A stretch of 64,000 nucleotides of DNA. Origin: Zhongshania aquimaris (lineage in GTDB: Bacteria > Pseudomonadota > Gammaproteobacteria > Pseudomonadales > Spongiibacteraceae). Shown piece by piece: positions 40,719 to 50,157 of this stretch. Below the pieces are notes generated by a model. It was given only the letters and a program-made list of their open reading frames with translations. It searched no databases and was not told the origin of the DNA. A program made the translations under genes and the position numbers. The DNA is taken from assembly GCF_019312595.1 (NCBI RefSeq), contig NZ_JAHWDQ010000001.1:1226788-1290787 (forward strand), written 5' to 3'. How positions within the stretch are numbered: position 1 is the first letter of the stretch; every line of letters begins with the position of its first letter.

Positions 40719-40740
40719 CTAAAATAGCAGGGAATTTTAG
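40719..40740. promoter_or_regulatory. Dyad in the hemA leader region
   Basis: CTAAAAT, 8-nt gap, ATTTTAG: perfect 7-bp arms, 34 bp upstream of the hemA ATG in the 224-bp space shared with the divergent TPR gene. It might be an operator or leader hairpin. A second possibility is chance in AT-rich promoter DNA. Confidence 0.25.
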
Positions 40741-40909
40741 CAAGACAGGGGCCAAATGTGGATTTTATTACCTGCTTTTACAAAACAATCTGCAGCCAAC
40801 ACCCGCTCTGCGAATTAAACACCTAGGTAACTGTCCTATTCAGCACCCTAACCACCAGCTAATAGCCATGCTAACATTGGCCTTTAAACACGGTACCGAC
40901 AACTACGCT

Positions 40910-42634
40910 ATGCACCAAATCCTTACCAGCCTAATGCTGAGTCTAGCTATCCTCACCACCGGTGGTTGCGCAGCACTGACGTCCGAGCAAGAACCGTCGC
41001 CCACTGTTAAAAAGACCGCCAGTGCCAAGCCCGCATTAGCAACACGCCCATTTCCAGAGGACGCTTTTTTTGATTTGCTGGTGGCCGAGGTCGCCCTGCG
41101 AAACCAAGACGTTGAAACCGCGCTGGACAATTACACCTATCAGGCGGAAAAAACCGGGGATTTGGGTGTCATCATTACGACTGCCAAATTAGCCCAATAC
41201 CTCAACCGTGATGACATTGCCGCGACATATGCCAAACTCTGGGTAGACCAAGAACCGGAGGCGGCTGAAGCGTACTTCATTTTATCGTCGTCACTCGCCA
41301 AGAGCCAAAACCCACTTACCGCCCTGCCGTATATGGTCAAAGTACTTGAGCTAGGCGGCGACAGTAACTTCGCCGCCTTAGCCGCCACCGTGCTTGGACG
41401 AACTGAGAGCGAACAACTCGAGTTTCTCGATGAGCTCAATCGCCAGCTTAAACTGCACCCTGGCGACAACTCACTAAAAATTGCCAAGGCGCTAATACTG
41501 CAGTACAAAAAGCAGGAAGAGTCCGCCCTGATACTTGTCCGCGAAGTATTAAATGAAGAGCCCGACAACCCCCATGCCCTCCTCATCGAAACACGCACAC
41601 TTAGCCAACTCGGCCGCGACGAAGAAGCTCTGACCAGACTGCGCTATGCCGTCGATCAAAACCCCCACCACAAACGCCTGCGCCACGACCTCGCTCGCCG
41701 CCTTGTGAAAGTCGACTTGTTTCAGGCCAAGGCGCAATATGAAGAACTGGGAAGACAAAACCCGAACGACCGCGATCTGCTGCTCGAACTCATGCTTATT
41801 AATCGCGAGTTAAGCAACACCGCCGAGGTCGCAGAACAACTTAAGTCCCTCAATGACACGCCAGAACTTCGCAGCCGTGCCAATTATATTCTTGGCAGAC
41901 TGGACGAAGAAGATCATAACTGGCCCCAGGCGATAGAGCATTACTTGCAAGCTACCGGCAGCGACGAGTTCAATCAATCAAGTCAGCGAATCGCCAGTAT
42001 CAGTCTTGCCGTTGAAGGTATCGACAAAGCCTTGGCGCGACTCAAAGCCCTGCGCCTAAACCATCCGGAACAAACCATCCATATCTATTTGCTTGAGGCT
42101 GAAATCTTACGCAAAGAAACTCGCTACCAAACAGGTTATGACTTACTCAGTGAGGCACTAAATCGCTATCCTGACGATGAACAACTTAGATACGCGAGGT
42201 CATTATTTAGCGAAAGGCTCGGCAATATTGACGCTGTAGAAAGCGATTTACAGCATATTATTGACCGCGACCCCAAGAACGCAACGGCGCTTAATGCGCT
42301 TGGTTATAGCTTGGCCAATCTTAGCTCACGCCTGGACGAGGCAGAGCAACTGGTCAAGCGCGCGCTTGAAATTGAACCCAATGACCCAGCGATTATCGAC
42401 AGCTATGGCTGGATAATGCTTCTGAAAGGCAAGCTTAATGAAGCGGTGTTACTGCTAGAAAGAGCATTCAAACAAACACAGGATCATGAGATCGCAGCAC
42501 ATTTCGGTGAGGCGCTGTGGTTAACTGGCGACAAAGAACGCGCAAAAGCCGTTTGGGAGGCTGGCTTACAAGACACACCCAACAGCCCAATCATTCTCGA
42601 CACACTGCGCAAACTAGATCTTTTCAATGAGTAA
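40910..42634 (+). CDS. Tetratricopeptide-repeat lipoprotein
   Basis: Large TPR protein conserved upstream of lolB in pseudomonads (PA4667 type). From ATG 40910 it is 574 aa with a lipoprotein signal ending TTGGC, acylated C20; the frame opens at ATG 40868, which would put 14 residues before the signal. At least eight helical repeats follow (for example LNALGYSLANLSSRLDEAEQ and IIDSYGWIMLLKGKLNEA near the C-terminus). Probable outer-membrane scaffold; no defined function. It overlaps lolB by 8 nt. Confidence 0.85.
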   Translation: MHQILTSLMLSLAILTTGGCAALTSEQEPSPTVKKTASAKPALATRPFPEDAFFDLLVAEVALRNQDVETALDNYTYQAEKTGDLGVIITTAKLAQYLNRDDIAATYAKLWVDQEPEAAEAYFILSSSLAKSQNPLTALPYMVKVLELGGDSNFAALAATVLGRTESEQLEFLDELNRQLKLHPGDNSLKIAKALILQYKKQEESALILVREVLNEEPDNPHALLIETRTLSQLGRDEEALTRLRYAVDQNPHHKRLRHDLARRLVKVDLFQAKAQYEELGRQNPNDRDLLLELMLINRELSNTAEVAEQLKSLNDTPELRSRANYILGRLDEEDHNWPQAIEHYLQATGSDEFNQSSQRIASISLAVEGIDKALARLKALRLNHPEQTIHIYLLEAEILRKETRYQTGYDLLSEALNRYPDDEQLRYARSLFSERLGNIDAVESDLQHIIDRDPKNATALNALGYSLANLSSRLDEAEQLVKRALEIEPNDPAIIDSYGWIMLLKGKLNEAVLLLERAFKQTQDHEIAAHFGEALWLTGDKERAKAVWEAGLQDTPNSPIILDTLRKLDLFNE

Positions 42635-43217
42635 GTTAATTATGCCCACATCGCTCATATTGCGAAGCCTTGCCCTAATAGCAACACTGCTAATCGGCGC
42701 CTGCGCAACGCCGCCAAAGCCGCCAATCAATAGCGAATCTGAAACCTGGCAGTTACAGGGTAAAATCGGCCTTTGGTATAACAACAAACAGGAAAGCGCG
42801 ACGATTGACTGGTCGCAATGTAATGCTGAGCGCGGCCGAATCCGCCTGAGCGGACCACTCGGCTCGGGCGGCATTGAGTTATCTGCTGACCAAGCAGGCG
42901 CTACCTTAGTACAGAACGGCGAAACCACTCACGCAGACAGCATCGATGAACTTGCCAGTCGCGCCGAGTGGCCGCTGCCAGTCGACGCTCTTCGCTACTG
43001 GGTAAGAGGTCGCCCCACCCCCACTGAAAAATTAGATGGTCGCGTAAATACCAATGGTCAATTAGAAGAGCTGGCACAAATTGGCTGGCAAATCACTTAT
43101 CAATACCGCACGCCATTTCACCAACTACCCAATAGAATTACCGCCAACTCAGCCGATACCAAACTGACACTAATCGTCAGTGAATGGCTGGACCTGCCTA
43201 AACTCTGTAGCGAATAA
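42627..43217 (+). CDS. lolB: Outer-membrane lipoprotein receptor LolB
   Basis: Accepts lipoproteins from LolA and inserts them into the outer membrane. 196 aa. Signal with lipobox LIGAC, lipidated C26; the mature part starts ATPPKPP and has the LolA/LolB-type sheet ([22 protein letters not shown]). Translationally coupled to the TPR gene upstream and to ispE downstream (1-nt overlap). Confidence 0.94.
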   Translation: MSKLIMPTSLILRSLALIATLLIGACATPPKPPINSESETWQLQGKIGLWYNNKQESATIDWSQCNAERGRIRLSGPLGSGGIELSADQAGATLVQNGETTHADSIDELASRAEWPLPVDALRYWVRGRPTPTEKLDGRVNTNGQLEELAQIGWQITYQYRTPFHQLPNRITANSADTKLTLIVSEWLDLPKLCSE

Positions 43218-44062
43218 TGCAAACACTTAGCCTTCCCTGCCCGGCAAAAATTAATTTATTTCTAAAGATCACCGGCCGTCGCCCAGACGGCTATCACGAG
43301 TTGCAAACCCTGTTCCAATTGTTGGATTACGGCGACACCCTGACCCTCAAACACCGCGATGACGACAAAATTCGCCTCCTGAGTGCACTTAGTGGCGTCA
43401 ATTCAGAAGATAATTTAGTGGTTCGCGCCGCTCGCAAACTGCAAGCCTGTAGCAAGCACATCGCCTGCGGTGCAGACATCCAATTAGACAAACGCCTGCC
43501 CTTAGGTGGCGGTATCGGCGGCGGCAGCTCAGATGCGGCCAGCGCATTATTAGGGCTGAATAAGCTATGGCAGCTGGGTCTCAGCCTCGACACCTTGGCG
43601 GAGATTGGGCTTGAACTTGGCGCTGACGTTCCCGTATTTGTGCGTGGCAAAACCTCATGGGCAGAGGGAATTGGCGAGAAATTAGAGCCACTGGAAACCC
43701 CTGAACTCTGGTATGTGGTGATAAAGCCCGACTGCCACGTCTCCACAGCAGAAATTTTTTGTCATGAACAATTGACACGCCATGACTCACCGATCAAAAT
43801 AGCGACCTTTCTTGGGGGGGGTACCGGAAATAGTTGTGAACCGCTGGTTCGAAAACTATACCCAAAGATTGATAAAGCCTTGATTTGGCTGGAACAATTC
43901 TCTCCCGCGAAGCTAACTGGAACAGGCGCATGCGTGTTCGCCAGCTTCGAAGATCAGATAACAGCTCAGACTGTTTGCGAGCAGCGACCCAATGATATTC
44001 AGGGTTTTGTTGCCCGAGGTGTTAATACCTCGCCACTGCATCGTGCACTGGGCTTACTCTAA
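43217..44062 (+). CDS. ispE: 4-diphosphocytidyl-2-C-methyl-D-erythritol kinase
   Basis: GHMP kinase of the MEP isoprenoid pathway. 281 aa. Motifs: [21 protein letters not shown] (residues 9-29), the ATP loop [16 protein letters not shown] (about 95-110) and GADVPVF. Order lolB-ispE-tRNA-Gln-prs matches other gammaproteobacteria. Confidence 0.96.
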   Translation: MQTLSLPCPAKINLFLKITGRRPDGYHELQTLFQLLDYGDTLTLKHRDDDKIRLLSALSGVNSEDNLVVRAARKLQACSKHIACGADIQLDKRLPLGGGIGGGSSDAASALLGLNKLWQLGLSLDTLAEIGLELGADVPVFVRGKTSWAEGIGEKLEPLETPELWYVVIKPDCHVSTAEIFCHEQLTRHDSPIKIATFLGGGTGNSCEPLVRKLYPKIDKALIWLEQFSPAKLTGTGACVFASFEDQITAQTVCEQRPNDIQGFVARGVNTSPLHRALGLL

Positions 44063-44084
44063 CAAGTTATCGTAAAAAGTTTAT

Positions 44085-44159
44085 TGGGGTGTCGCCAAGT
44101 GGTAAGGCACTGGGTTTTGATCTCAGCATCCGTAGGTTCGAGTCCTACCACCCCAGCCA
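44085..44159 (+). tRNA. tRNA-Gln (anticodon UUG)
   Basis: 75 nt with encoded CCA. The 7-bp acceptor stem TGGGGTG / CACCCCA closes, discriminator G. The anticodon arm CTGGG-TTTTGAT-CTCAG gives TTG, and the T arm carries GTTCGAGTC. It lies 22 bp after ispE and upstream of prs, the same place as in Pseudomonas. Confidence 0.96.
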
Positions 44160-44296
44160 TATTTAGACCATGCCGCCAAAAGCGGCATGTAATCAAAATC
44201 AGTCGCGTATAATAACGACCTGAATAAGCCTAGCTTGATATAAAAGCGGCAACCACCTAATTTTTCAAAACACACATGCCCAACAGGACTCTGACC

Positions 44297-45241
44297 GTGC
44301 CAAAGATGATGGTCTTCACCGGCAATGCCAATCCCGAACTCGCACGTAAAGTTGTTGAGCATTTGCACCTGCCCCTTGGCGATGCCACGGTAGGCAAGTT
44401 TAGCGACGGCGAAATTTACGTTGAGGTAAATGAAAACGTACGCGGTGCAGACGTCTTTCTTTTGCAGCCGACCTGCGCACCGACTAATGACAACCTGATG
44501 GAACTCATCGTTATGGCAGACGCCATGCGCAGAGCCTCCGCTGGTCGTATTACCGCCGTGGTACCGTATTTTGGTTACGCTCGCCAGGATCGCCGCGTGC
44601 GCTCTCAGCGCGTGCCAATATCCGCCAAAGTCGTTGCCGACATGATGAGCGGTGTGGGCATTGACCGCGTACTAACCGTCGACTTGCACGCCGAGCAAAT
44701 TCAGGGCTTCTTTGATGTGCCGGTAGACAATGTTTACGGTTCGCCCGTCCTGCTAGACGACATTAGTCGCCAGCAATACGAAAACCAAATGGTTGTGTCG
44801 CCAGATATCGGCGGCGTTGTTCGCGCCCGCGCTGTAGCCAAACAATTGGACGATGCCGACCTTGCCATTATCGACAAACGCCGCCCGCAAGCGGGTGTTG
44901 CCCAAGTCATGCATATCATCGGTGAAGTTCAAGGTAAAACCTGTTTGCTGGTCGATGACATGGTCGATACCGCCGGCACATTATGCAAAGCAGCAGAAGC
45001 GCTAAAGCAGCATGGCGCAGCAAAAGTTGTCGCTTACTGCACACATCCTGTATTATCCGGCGCCGCCATTAAGAATATCAATGGCTCTGAACTAGACGAA
45101 CTGGTGGTTACCGACACCATTCCGCTGTCAGAAGAAGCTAAAAAGTGCACTAAAATTCGTCAGCTAACGCTGGCAAATCTACTGGCCGAGTCAATTCGAC
45201 GGGTTAGTAATGAAGAGTCGATAAGCGCTCTGTTTCGTTAA
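44297..45241 (+). CDS. prs: Ribose-phosphate pyrophosphokinase
   Basis: Makes PRPP for nucleotide, His and NAD synthesis. GTG 44297 gives 314 aa ([19 protein letters not shown]), the usual length; an ATG at 44276 lacks a ribosome site. Catalytic region [18 protein letters not shown] near 97-114, divalent-cation stretch [15 protein letters not shown] near 127-141, and PRPP loop [13 protein letters not shown] near 217-229. PRPP is a substrate of HisG encoded at 6.7 kb. Confidence 0.95.
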   Translation: MPKMMVFTGNANPELARKVVEHLHLPLGDATVGKFSDGEIYVEVNENVRGADVFLLQPTCAPTNDNLMELIVMADAMRRASAGRITAVVPYFGYARQDRRVRSQRVPISAKVVADMMSGVGIDRVLTVDLHAEQIQGFFDVPVDNVYGSPVLLDDISRQQYENQMVVSPDIGGVVRARAVAKQLDDADLAIIDKRRPQAGVAQVMHIIGEVQGKTCLLVDDMVDTAGTLCKAAEALKQHGAAKVVAYCTHPVLSGAAIKNINGSELDELVVTDTIPLSEEAKKCTKIRQLTLANLLAESIRRVSNEESISALFR

Positions 45242-45328
45242 ATCATAACGATTTAACAACAGCGCCATCGACATTTACCGCCGCACTGGTCGCAAGTCGG
45301 CGGTTTTCGCGTTATTAAGGAGACTATT

Positions 45329-45961
45329 ATGTCTAGCGATTACACAGTTAGCGCCAAAGCGCGCGCAGACGTAGGGAAAGGTGCGAGCCGCCGCCTGCGT
45401 CGTCTGGAAAATGAAGTACCAGCAATTGTTTACGGTGGCAGCAGCGCACCACAAATGATCAGCATTCTGCACAAAGATTTCTTGTGGTTCTTGGAAGATG
45501 AAGCCTTCTTCACTTCTGTCTTAACTTTAGACATCGATGGCAAAAAAGAATCTGTTGTACTTAAAGACTTGCAGCGCCACCCAGCAAAATTGAAACTGAT
45601 CCATGCTGACTTTTTGCGTGTTGATGCCAACACCAAAATCACTCTGCACGTTCCGCTTCACTTCCTGAACGAAGATATCTGTGTTGGTGTTAAAACTCAG
45701 GGCGGCAACATTATTCACGCCGCAACTGATCTAGAAGTTCAGTGCTTACCAAAAGACCTACCAGAGTTCATTGAAGTGGACATGGCGTTGATTGAGACAG
45801 GCACTACCCTGCACATTTCTGACCTCACGCTACCTGCTGGCGTAGAAAGCCCAGCACTAGCACTAGGTGAAGATCACGACTTGGCTATTGCCACTGTACA
45901 CGCGCCACGCGGCGCTAGCGACAGCAGCGATGACGAAGAAGACGCTTCAGCAGAAGAGTAA
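45329..45961 (+). CDS. rplY: 50S ribosomal protein L25, CTC form
   Basis: 5S rRNA-binding protein. 210 aa, the long CTC/TL5 form: N-terminal L25 domain (about 6-95) plus C-terminal TL5 beta domain, ending in an acidic tail (SSDDEEDASAEE). A strong AAGGAG precedes the ATG. A small hairpin (45968-45981) follows the stop. Confidence 0.95.
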   Translation: MSSDYTVSAKARADVGKGASRRLRRLENEVPAIVYGGSSAPQMISILHKDFLWFLEDEAFFTSVLTLDIDGKKESVVLKDLQRHPAKLKLIHADFLRVDANTKITLHVPLHFLNEDICVGVKTQGGNIIHAATDLEVQCLPKDLPEFIEVDMALIETGTTLHISDLTLPAGVESPALALGEDHDLAIATVHAPRGASDSSDDEEDASAEE

Positions 45962-45967
45962 GCTGAC

Positions 45968-45981
45968 GGCCCTTACGGGCC
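45968..45981 (+). other. Short hairpin after rplY
   Basis: GGCCC-TTAC-GGGCC, 5-bp GC stem, 7 bp past the rplY stop. No T-run; at most a weak pause or mRNA-end structure before pth. Confidence 0.3.
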
Positions 45982-46000
45982 AACAGTAACAGGCGCCCCA

Positions 46001-46588
46001 TTGGAAACGATAAAACTGATAGTAGGCTTGGCGAACCCCGGCCCACAATATCAAGATACACGTCACAATGCGGGCGCTTGGTTCGTTACAGAGCTTGCTC
46101 GGCAACAAGGCTGCACACTATCTAGCGAATCTCGGTTTTACGGCGAAACTGCCAGAATCCAATATCAGGGCAGCGATCTCCGCCTTCTGATTCCAAGCAC
46201 TTTCATGAATCGAAGCGGGCAAGCCATTGCCGCACTCGCCAATTTTTATAAAATTGAGCCCGAATCCATACTTATTGCCCACGACGAACTGGATATTCCA
46301 GTCGGCAGCGCGCGCTATAAAAAAGGCGGCGGCCACGGTGGTCACAACGGTCTTCGCGACAGCGTCGCCCAACTCGGCAATAATAGTAATTTCCACAGAT
46401 TAAGAATCGGCATCGGCCATCCCGGCCACGCGTCACAAGTCACCAATTATGTACTCGGGAAACCTTCCGCCGATGACCGTACAAGCATCGATCACTGTAT
46501 CGATGAGGCACTGCGAACACTACCTGACGCCGTAAACGGAGACTGGGCCAAAGCCATGAATCAACTGCACAGCTATAAACAAGGGTAA
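46001..46588 (+). CDS. pth: Peptidyl-tRNA hydrolase
   Basis: Releases tRNA from abortive peptidyl-tRNA. TTG 46001, 195 aa. Active residues N12 (GLANPGPQY) and H22 (DTRHNAG), plus the AHDELDIPVG motif. TTG is the only start in frame close to the conserved N-terminus. Followed after 6 bp by ychF, the standard pair. Confidence 0.94.
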   Translation: METIKLIVGLANPGPQYQDTRHNAGAWFVTELARQQGCTLSSESRFYGETARIQYQGSDLRLLIPSTFMNRSGQAIAALANFYKIEPESILIAHDELDIPVGSARYKKGGGHGGHNGLRDSVAQLGNNSNFHRLRIGIGHPGHASQVTNYVLGKPSADDRTSIDHCIDEALRTLPDAVNGDWAKAMNQLHSYKQG

Positions 46589-46594
46589 TATCAC

Positions 46595-47686
46595 ATGGGT
46601 TTTAACTGCGGTATCGTCGGACTTCCAAACGTCGGCAAATCCACCCTCTTCAATGCCCTCACTAATGCAGGCATTGACGCGGCCAATTTCCCCTTCTGCA
46701 CCATCGAGCCCAACTCCGGCATCGTCATGGTGCCAGACCCGCGCTTGCACGCGCTGGCAGAAATCGTGAAACCTGAGCGTATCATGCCTGCAACCATGGA
46801 GTTTGTGGATATCGCAGGCCTCGTTGCTGGCGCCTCAAAAGGTGAAGGACTAGGTAATAAATTCCTCGCCAACATCCGTGAAACCGATGCCATCGCCCAC
46901 GTTGTGCGCTGCTTTGAAGACGACAACATCATTCACGTCGCCAACAAAATTGACCCCGCCGCCGATATCGAGATTATCAATACCGAGCTCGCGCTAGCCG
47001 ATATGGAAAGTATCGATAAGCAATTACAAAAAGTGGTTCGGGTAGCCAGAAGCGGCGACAAAGACGCCACCGTACTTAAAAACCTATACGAGAAGCTGCT
47101 CGCCCATCTAGACCAAGGCAAGCCCGTGCGCTCACTGAGTCTGGACGCCGACGAAATGGCCCGCACCCGCAGCCTGCACCTGCTCACCATAAAGCCGACC
47201 ATGTACATCGCCAACGTCAACGAAGAAGGCTTTGAAGACAACCCACACCTGGACGTGCTTCGCGCCATCGCCGCCGAAGACGGCGCCATCGTGGTTCCGA
47301 TTTGCAATAAACTCGAATCAGAAATTGCCGAACTAGACGACAGCGAAAAAGCCGAATTCCTCGCCGACCTAGGCATGGAAGAGCCCGGGCTAGATCGCGT
47401 GATTCGCGCCGGCTACCAATTACTCGGCCTGCAAACCTACTTTACCGCAGGCGTAAAAGAAGTTCGGGCTTGGACCATTCCCGTTGGCGCCACCGCCCCA
47501 CAATCTGCCGGCGTAATCCACACCGACTTCGAAAAAGGCTTCATCCGCGCCGAAGTGATTGCCTATAACGACTACATCCAATACAAAGGCGAACAAGGCA
47601 CAAAAGACGCTGGAAAATGGCGACTAGAAGGCAAAGACTACATCGTAAAAGACGGCGACGTCGTCCATTTCCGCTTCAATGTGTAA
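46595..47686 (+). CDS. ychF: Redox-regulated ATPase YchF (OLA1)
   Basis: Obg-related but ATP-preferring P-loop ATPase that interacts with ribosomes. 363 aa. G1 GLPNVGKS (9-16), NKID-type site, and a C-terminal TGS domain (about 280-363) ending FRFNV. pth-ychF order is widely conserved. Confidence 0.97.
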   Translation: MGFNCGIVGLPNVGKSTLFNALTNAGIDAANFPFCTIEPNSGIVMVPDPRLHALAEIVKPERIMPATMEFVDIAGLVAGASKGEGLGNKFLANIRETDAIAHVVRCFEDDNIIHVANKIDPAADIEIINTELALADMESIDKQLQKVVRVARSGDKDATVLKNLYEKLLAHLDQGKPVRSLSLDADEMARTRSLHLLTIKPTMYIANVNEEGFEDNPHLDVLRAIAAEDGAIVVPICNKLESEIAELDDSEKAEFLADLGMEEPGLDRVIRAGYQLLGLQTYFTAGVKEVRAWTIPVGATAPQSAGVIHTDFEKGFIRAEVIAYNDYIQYKGEQGTKDAGKWRLEGKDYIVKDGDVVHFRFNV

Positions 47687-47703
47687 CGCGAACTGATCTG
47701 CGC

Positions 47704-47732
47704 TTGACAAGGTGCGCCGATCCTTGGAAAAT
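47704..47732 (+). promoter_or_regulatory. Predicted stringent-type promoter of tRNA-Met
   Basis: TTGACA (47704-47709), 17-bp spacer, GAAAAT (47727-47732), then a GC-rich discriminator GCGCGCC, as in stable-RNA promoters under stringent control. The start would be near 47740, about 20 nt upstream of the tRNA. This promoter would also transcribe the repeats that follow. Confidence 0.6.
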
Positions 47733-47759
47733 GCGCGCCTTCTCTCGTCAGAGAACAGT

Positions 47760-47836
47760 GGCAAGGTAGCTCAGTTGGTTAGAGCACAACACTCATAATG
47801 TTGGGGTCGGCGGTTCGAATCCGCCCCTTGCTACCA
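47760..47836 (+). tRNA. tRNA-Met (elongator, anticodon CAU)
   Basis: 77 nt with encoded CCA. Acceptor GGCAAGG / CCTTGCT (first pair G-T), discriminator A. The anticodon arm CAACA-CTCATAA-TGTTG gives CAT. The body closely resembles E. coli elongator tRNA-Met (TAGCTCAGTTGGTTAGAGCAC). Its last 15 nt (47822-47836) are the first 15 nt of the tandem repeat that follows. Confidence 0.95.
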
Positions 47837-48776
47837 TTATTCGAAAAAACCACTTAACCGTGGTTTTTTTTCGGCTGTTGGAAAGTACGCAGCACTCAAC
47901 GGGTGGATGAGAACCGCCGCGCGGTTCGATAAAATGCGACCAGCATTTTAGACGGCGATAGCCGCCCGAAGGGGCAGTAACAGGCCCCAGCCTGTTACTG
48001 ATCAATCCGCAGTACGCCCCTTGCTACCATTATTCGAAAAAACCACTTAACCGTGGTTTTTTTTCGGCTGTTGGAAAGTACGCAGCACTCAACGGGTGGA
48101 TGAGAACCGCCGCAGCGGTTCGATAAAATGCGACCAGCATTTTAGACGGCGATAGCCGCCCGAAGGGGCAGTAACAGGCCCCAGCCTGTTACTGATCAAT
48201 CCGCAGTACGCCGCTTGCTACCATTATTCGAAAAAACCACTTAACCGTGGTTTTTTCGGCTATTGGAAAGTACGCAGCACTCAACGGGTGGATGAGAACC
48301 GCCGCGCGGTTCGATAAAATGCGACCAGCATTTTAGACGGCGATAGCCGCCCGAAGGGGCAGTAACAGGCCCTAGCCTGTTACTGATCAATCCGCAGTAC
48401 GCCCCTTGCTACCATTATTCGAAAAAGCCACTTAACCGTGGTTTTTTCGGCTATTGGAAAGTACGCAGCACTCGACGGGTGGATGAGAACCGCCGCGCGG
48501 TTCGATAAAATGCGACCAGCATTTTAGACGGCGATAGCCGCCCGAAGGGGCAGTAACAGGCCCTAGCCTGTTACTGATCAATCCGCAGTACGCCCCTTGC
48601 TACCATTATTCGAAAAAGCCACTTAACCGTGGTTTTTTTTCGGCTGTCGGAAAGTACGCTGCACTAGACGGGTGGACAAGAACCCCCACACGGCTCCACA
48701 AAATGCGACCAGTATTTTAGACGGCAACCGCCGCCCGAAGGGGCAATAACAGGCCCTAGCCTGTTATTGATCAATC
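47822..48776 (+). repeat. Five tandem ~192-bp repeats starting inside tRNA-Met
   Basis: Units: 47822-48014, 48015-48208, 48209-48399, 48400-48590 and 48591-48776. Each begins with the last 15 nt of tRNA-Met (CGCCCCTTGCTACCA; one C-to-G change in unit 3). Then come a U-tract hairpin (H1), GAACCGC/GCGGTTC (H2), AAAATGC/GCATTTT (H3), CGGC/GCCG (H4) and an 11-bp stem CAGTAACAGGC/GCCTGTTACTG (H5). Units 1-4 are nearly identical; unit 5 is diverged, with H2 broken but H1, H3, H4 and H5 kept. No full tRNA, no convincing ORF, no transposase. The plan resembles rtT repeats behind E. coli tyrT. Confidence 0.9.
47844..47871 (+). terminator. Intrinsic terminator of tRNA-Met, repeated in every unit
   Basis: AAAAAACCAC, loop TTAACC, then GTGG followed by eight T: a 10-bp stem with a U-tract, 7 nt after the tRNA CCA. 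Equivalent hairpins recur at the same offset in the other four units; units 4 and 5 have GCCAC in the left arm, giving a G-U pair. Transcription that passes the first faces four more. Confidence 0.75.
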
Positions 48777-48915
48777 ACCATCTGCCCCCGAAAAATGCGA
48801 CTAACAGGCTATATACCTATCAACACACCAAACCTAAAATGACACATAGCTATTTATAAACAAAAAAGCCTTCCGAGTGACTACACTTCAGCGAAAGCCA
48901 ATACAGGAACAACAA

Positions 48916-50157
48916 ATGCCATCTACCGTCTTGCAACGCTTATATCAAACTCTCGGCCTGACAGGTAACCAAGCACCACGTGACCCGGCAAGCCCGCCGG
49001 AAAGAAACGCCCCATCACCGCTTCCTACTTTTGTCCACTATGTTCGCTCTCGCTTTCGACTGCTAAATCAGCCACCAAAGGCTGAAGACATAGCTATAGC
49101 GTTTACAAAACGCCTAAAAATCGGACTGCAGACCCTAGATGAGCAGTTATCCAGTTGCGACTTATTTACCTTACCGGCTGGGTCACAAGAATGGACGGAT
49201 ACGGGTATTAATCTAGCAGCGGGCGAATCGATAACCGTGATGGGGGATGGCGGCCTATATCTATCGCGAAGACTTGATGTTGTTATCGGCCCCAATTTTG
49301 GACTGTGGTATCGAATCGCCAATCAAGATAATTCAGGACATATCAATATACTGCCTTTGGGCGGCGCCGTTATTACTGCAAAACAAGGCGGCACATTACA
49401 ACTCATTGCTGCGGTGCCGGGTGAGTTCGGGGATGCGCAAGGCGGATTCGATCCGAACATTGCAAGCCTAAAGGTTAATGGGGAGTTTGCCGCAGCCGTG
49501 CTGCGCTGGAAGGGTGATACAGTGAAAGCATTAAGCGCGGCCGCGGCTACTGATGCGAATTTGTTTGGTCCCGTTCTAGCGCGCTTTAAAGAACGTATCC
49601 AACCACCGAAAGGCTGGCATTATTTATGGCGCTTAGGTGAAAGCGAAATATACCAAGATAAAGAAAATAGCTTGTGCTGTGCCACACATGCGAATGGCGG
49701 GATCTTGCAGTATCCAGTGAATATGGCACTAAACAGCGATTTAGTATTTAACTGGCAATGGTGTGTTGACGCTTTGCCTTCTAAATTAGCCGAACACATC
49801 CAACCCACGCATGACTACCTATCTATCGCAATAGAGTTCGACAACGGCCTTGATCTTACCTATATGTGGAGCAGCGACCTCGACGTAGATACTATTTTTC
49901 AATGTCCGCTACCGTGGTGGGATAAGCGCGAAACCCATTGGGTTGTGCGAAATGACCCTGCAGATCTGGGCCGCTGGTTAAACGAATCTCGCAATGTCCT
50001 CGCTGATTACCAACGCGCTATTGGCGGACCAATTCCGAACAAAGTCGTTGGCGTGTGGCTGATCGCGAATTCAGCTTTCCAACGAGGCGAAGGTCATTGT
50101 CGTTATCGCCAGATAAACCTGCGGAACGAACAAGACACAAAAATCATTTACGACTAA
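48916..50157 (+). CDS. DUF3047-like protein with N-terminal lectin-like domain
   Basis: 413 aa from ATG 48916 (AGGA 7 nt upstream; a GTG at 48877 is an alternative). Residues about 75-195 look like a PA-IL/LecA-type beta-sandwich (WTDTGINLAAGESITVMGDG). Residues about 230-405 resemble DUF3047 (LVFNWQWCVDALP, YLSIAIEFDNG, W..RNV..DYQRAIG, VVGVWLIAN). No signal peptide or membrane helix. It stands alone after the tRNA-Met repeats, with no operon partner. Both domain calls are by eye and need a profile search. Confidence 0.6.
   Translation: MPSTVLQRLYQTLGLTGNQAPRDPASPPERNAPSPLPTFVHYVRSRFRLLNQPPKAEDIAIAFTKRLKIGLQTLDEQLSSCDLFTLPAGSQEWTDTGINLAAGESITVMGDGGLYLSRRLDVVIGPNFGLWYRIANQDNSGHINILPLGGAVITAKQGGTLQLIAAVPGEFGDAQGGFDPNIASLKVNGEFAAAVLRWKGDTVKALSAAAATDANLFGPVLARFKERIQPPKGWHYLWRLGESEIYQDKENSLCCATHANGGILQYPVNMALNSDLVFNWQWCVDALPSKLAEHIQPTHDYLSIAIEFDNGLDLTYMWSSDLDVDTIFQCPLPWWDKRETHWVVRNDPADLGRWLNESRNVLADYQRAIGGPIPNKVVGVWLIANSAFQRGEGHCRYRQINLRNEQDTKIIYD

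Noticed and set aside
44123-44368. Minus-strand 81-aa frame over tRNA-Gln
   Set aside because: Antisense of the tRNA plus the prs start; no ribosome site and no family.
47793-48005. Minus-strand 70-aa frame over tRNA-Met and repeat unit 1
   Set aside because: It is the antisense of the tRNA and hairpins; the ARGGFEPP-type peptide is a common artefact of translating tRNA genes backward.
47822-48776. CRISPR array
   Set aside because: Units are contiguous ~192-bp repeats without spacers and there are no cas genes.
47822-48776. Prophage or island attachment-site repeats at tRNA-Met
   Set aside because: Copies are tandem with only repeat sequence between them and no integrase is visible. A past integration cannot be fully excluded for the gene at 48916.
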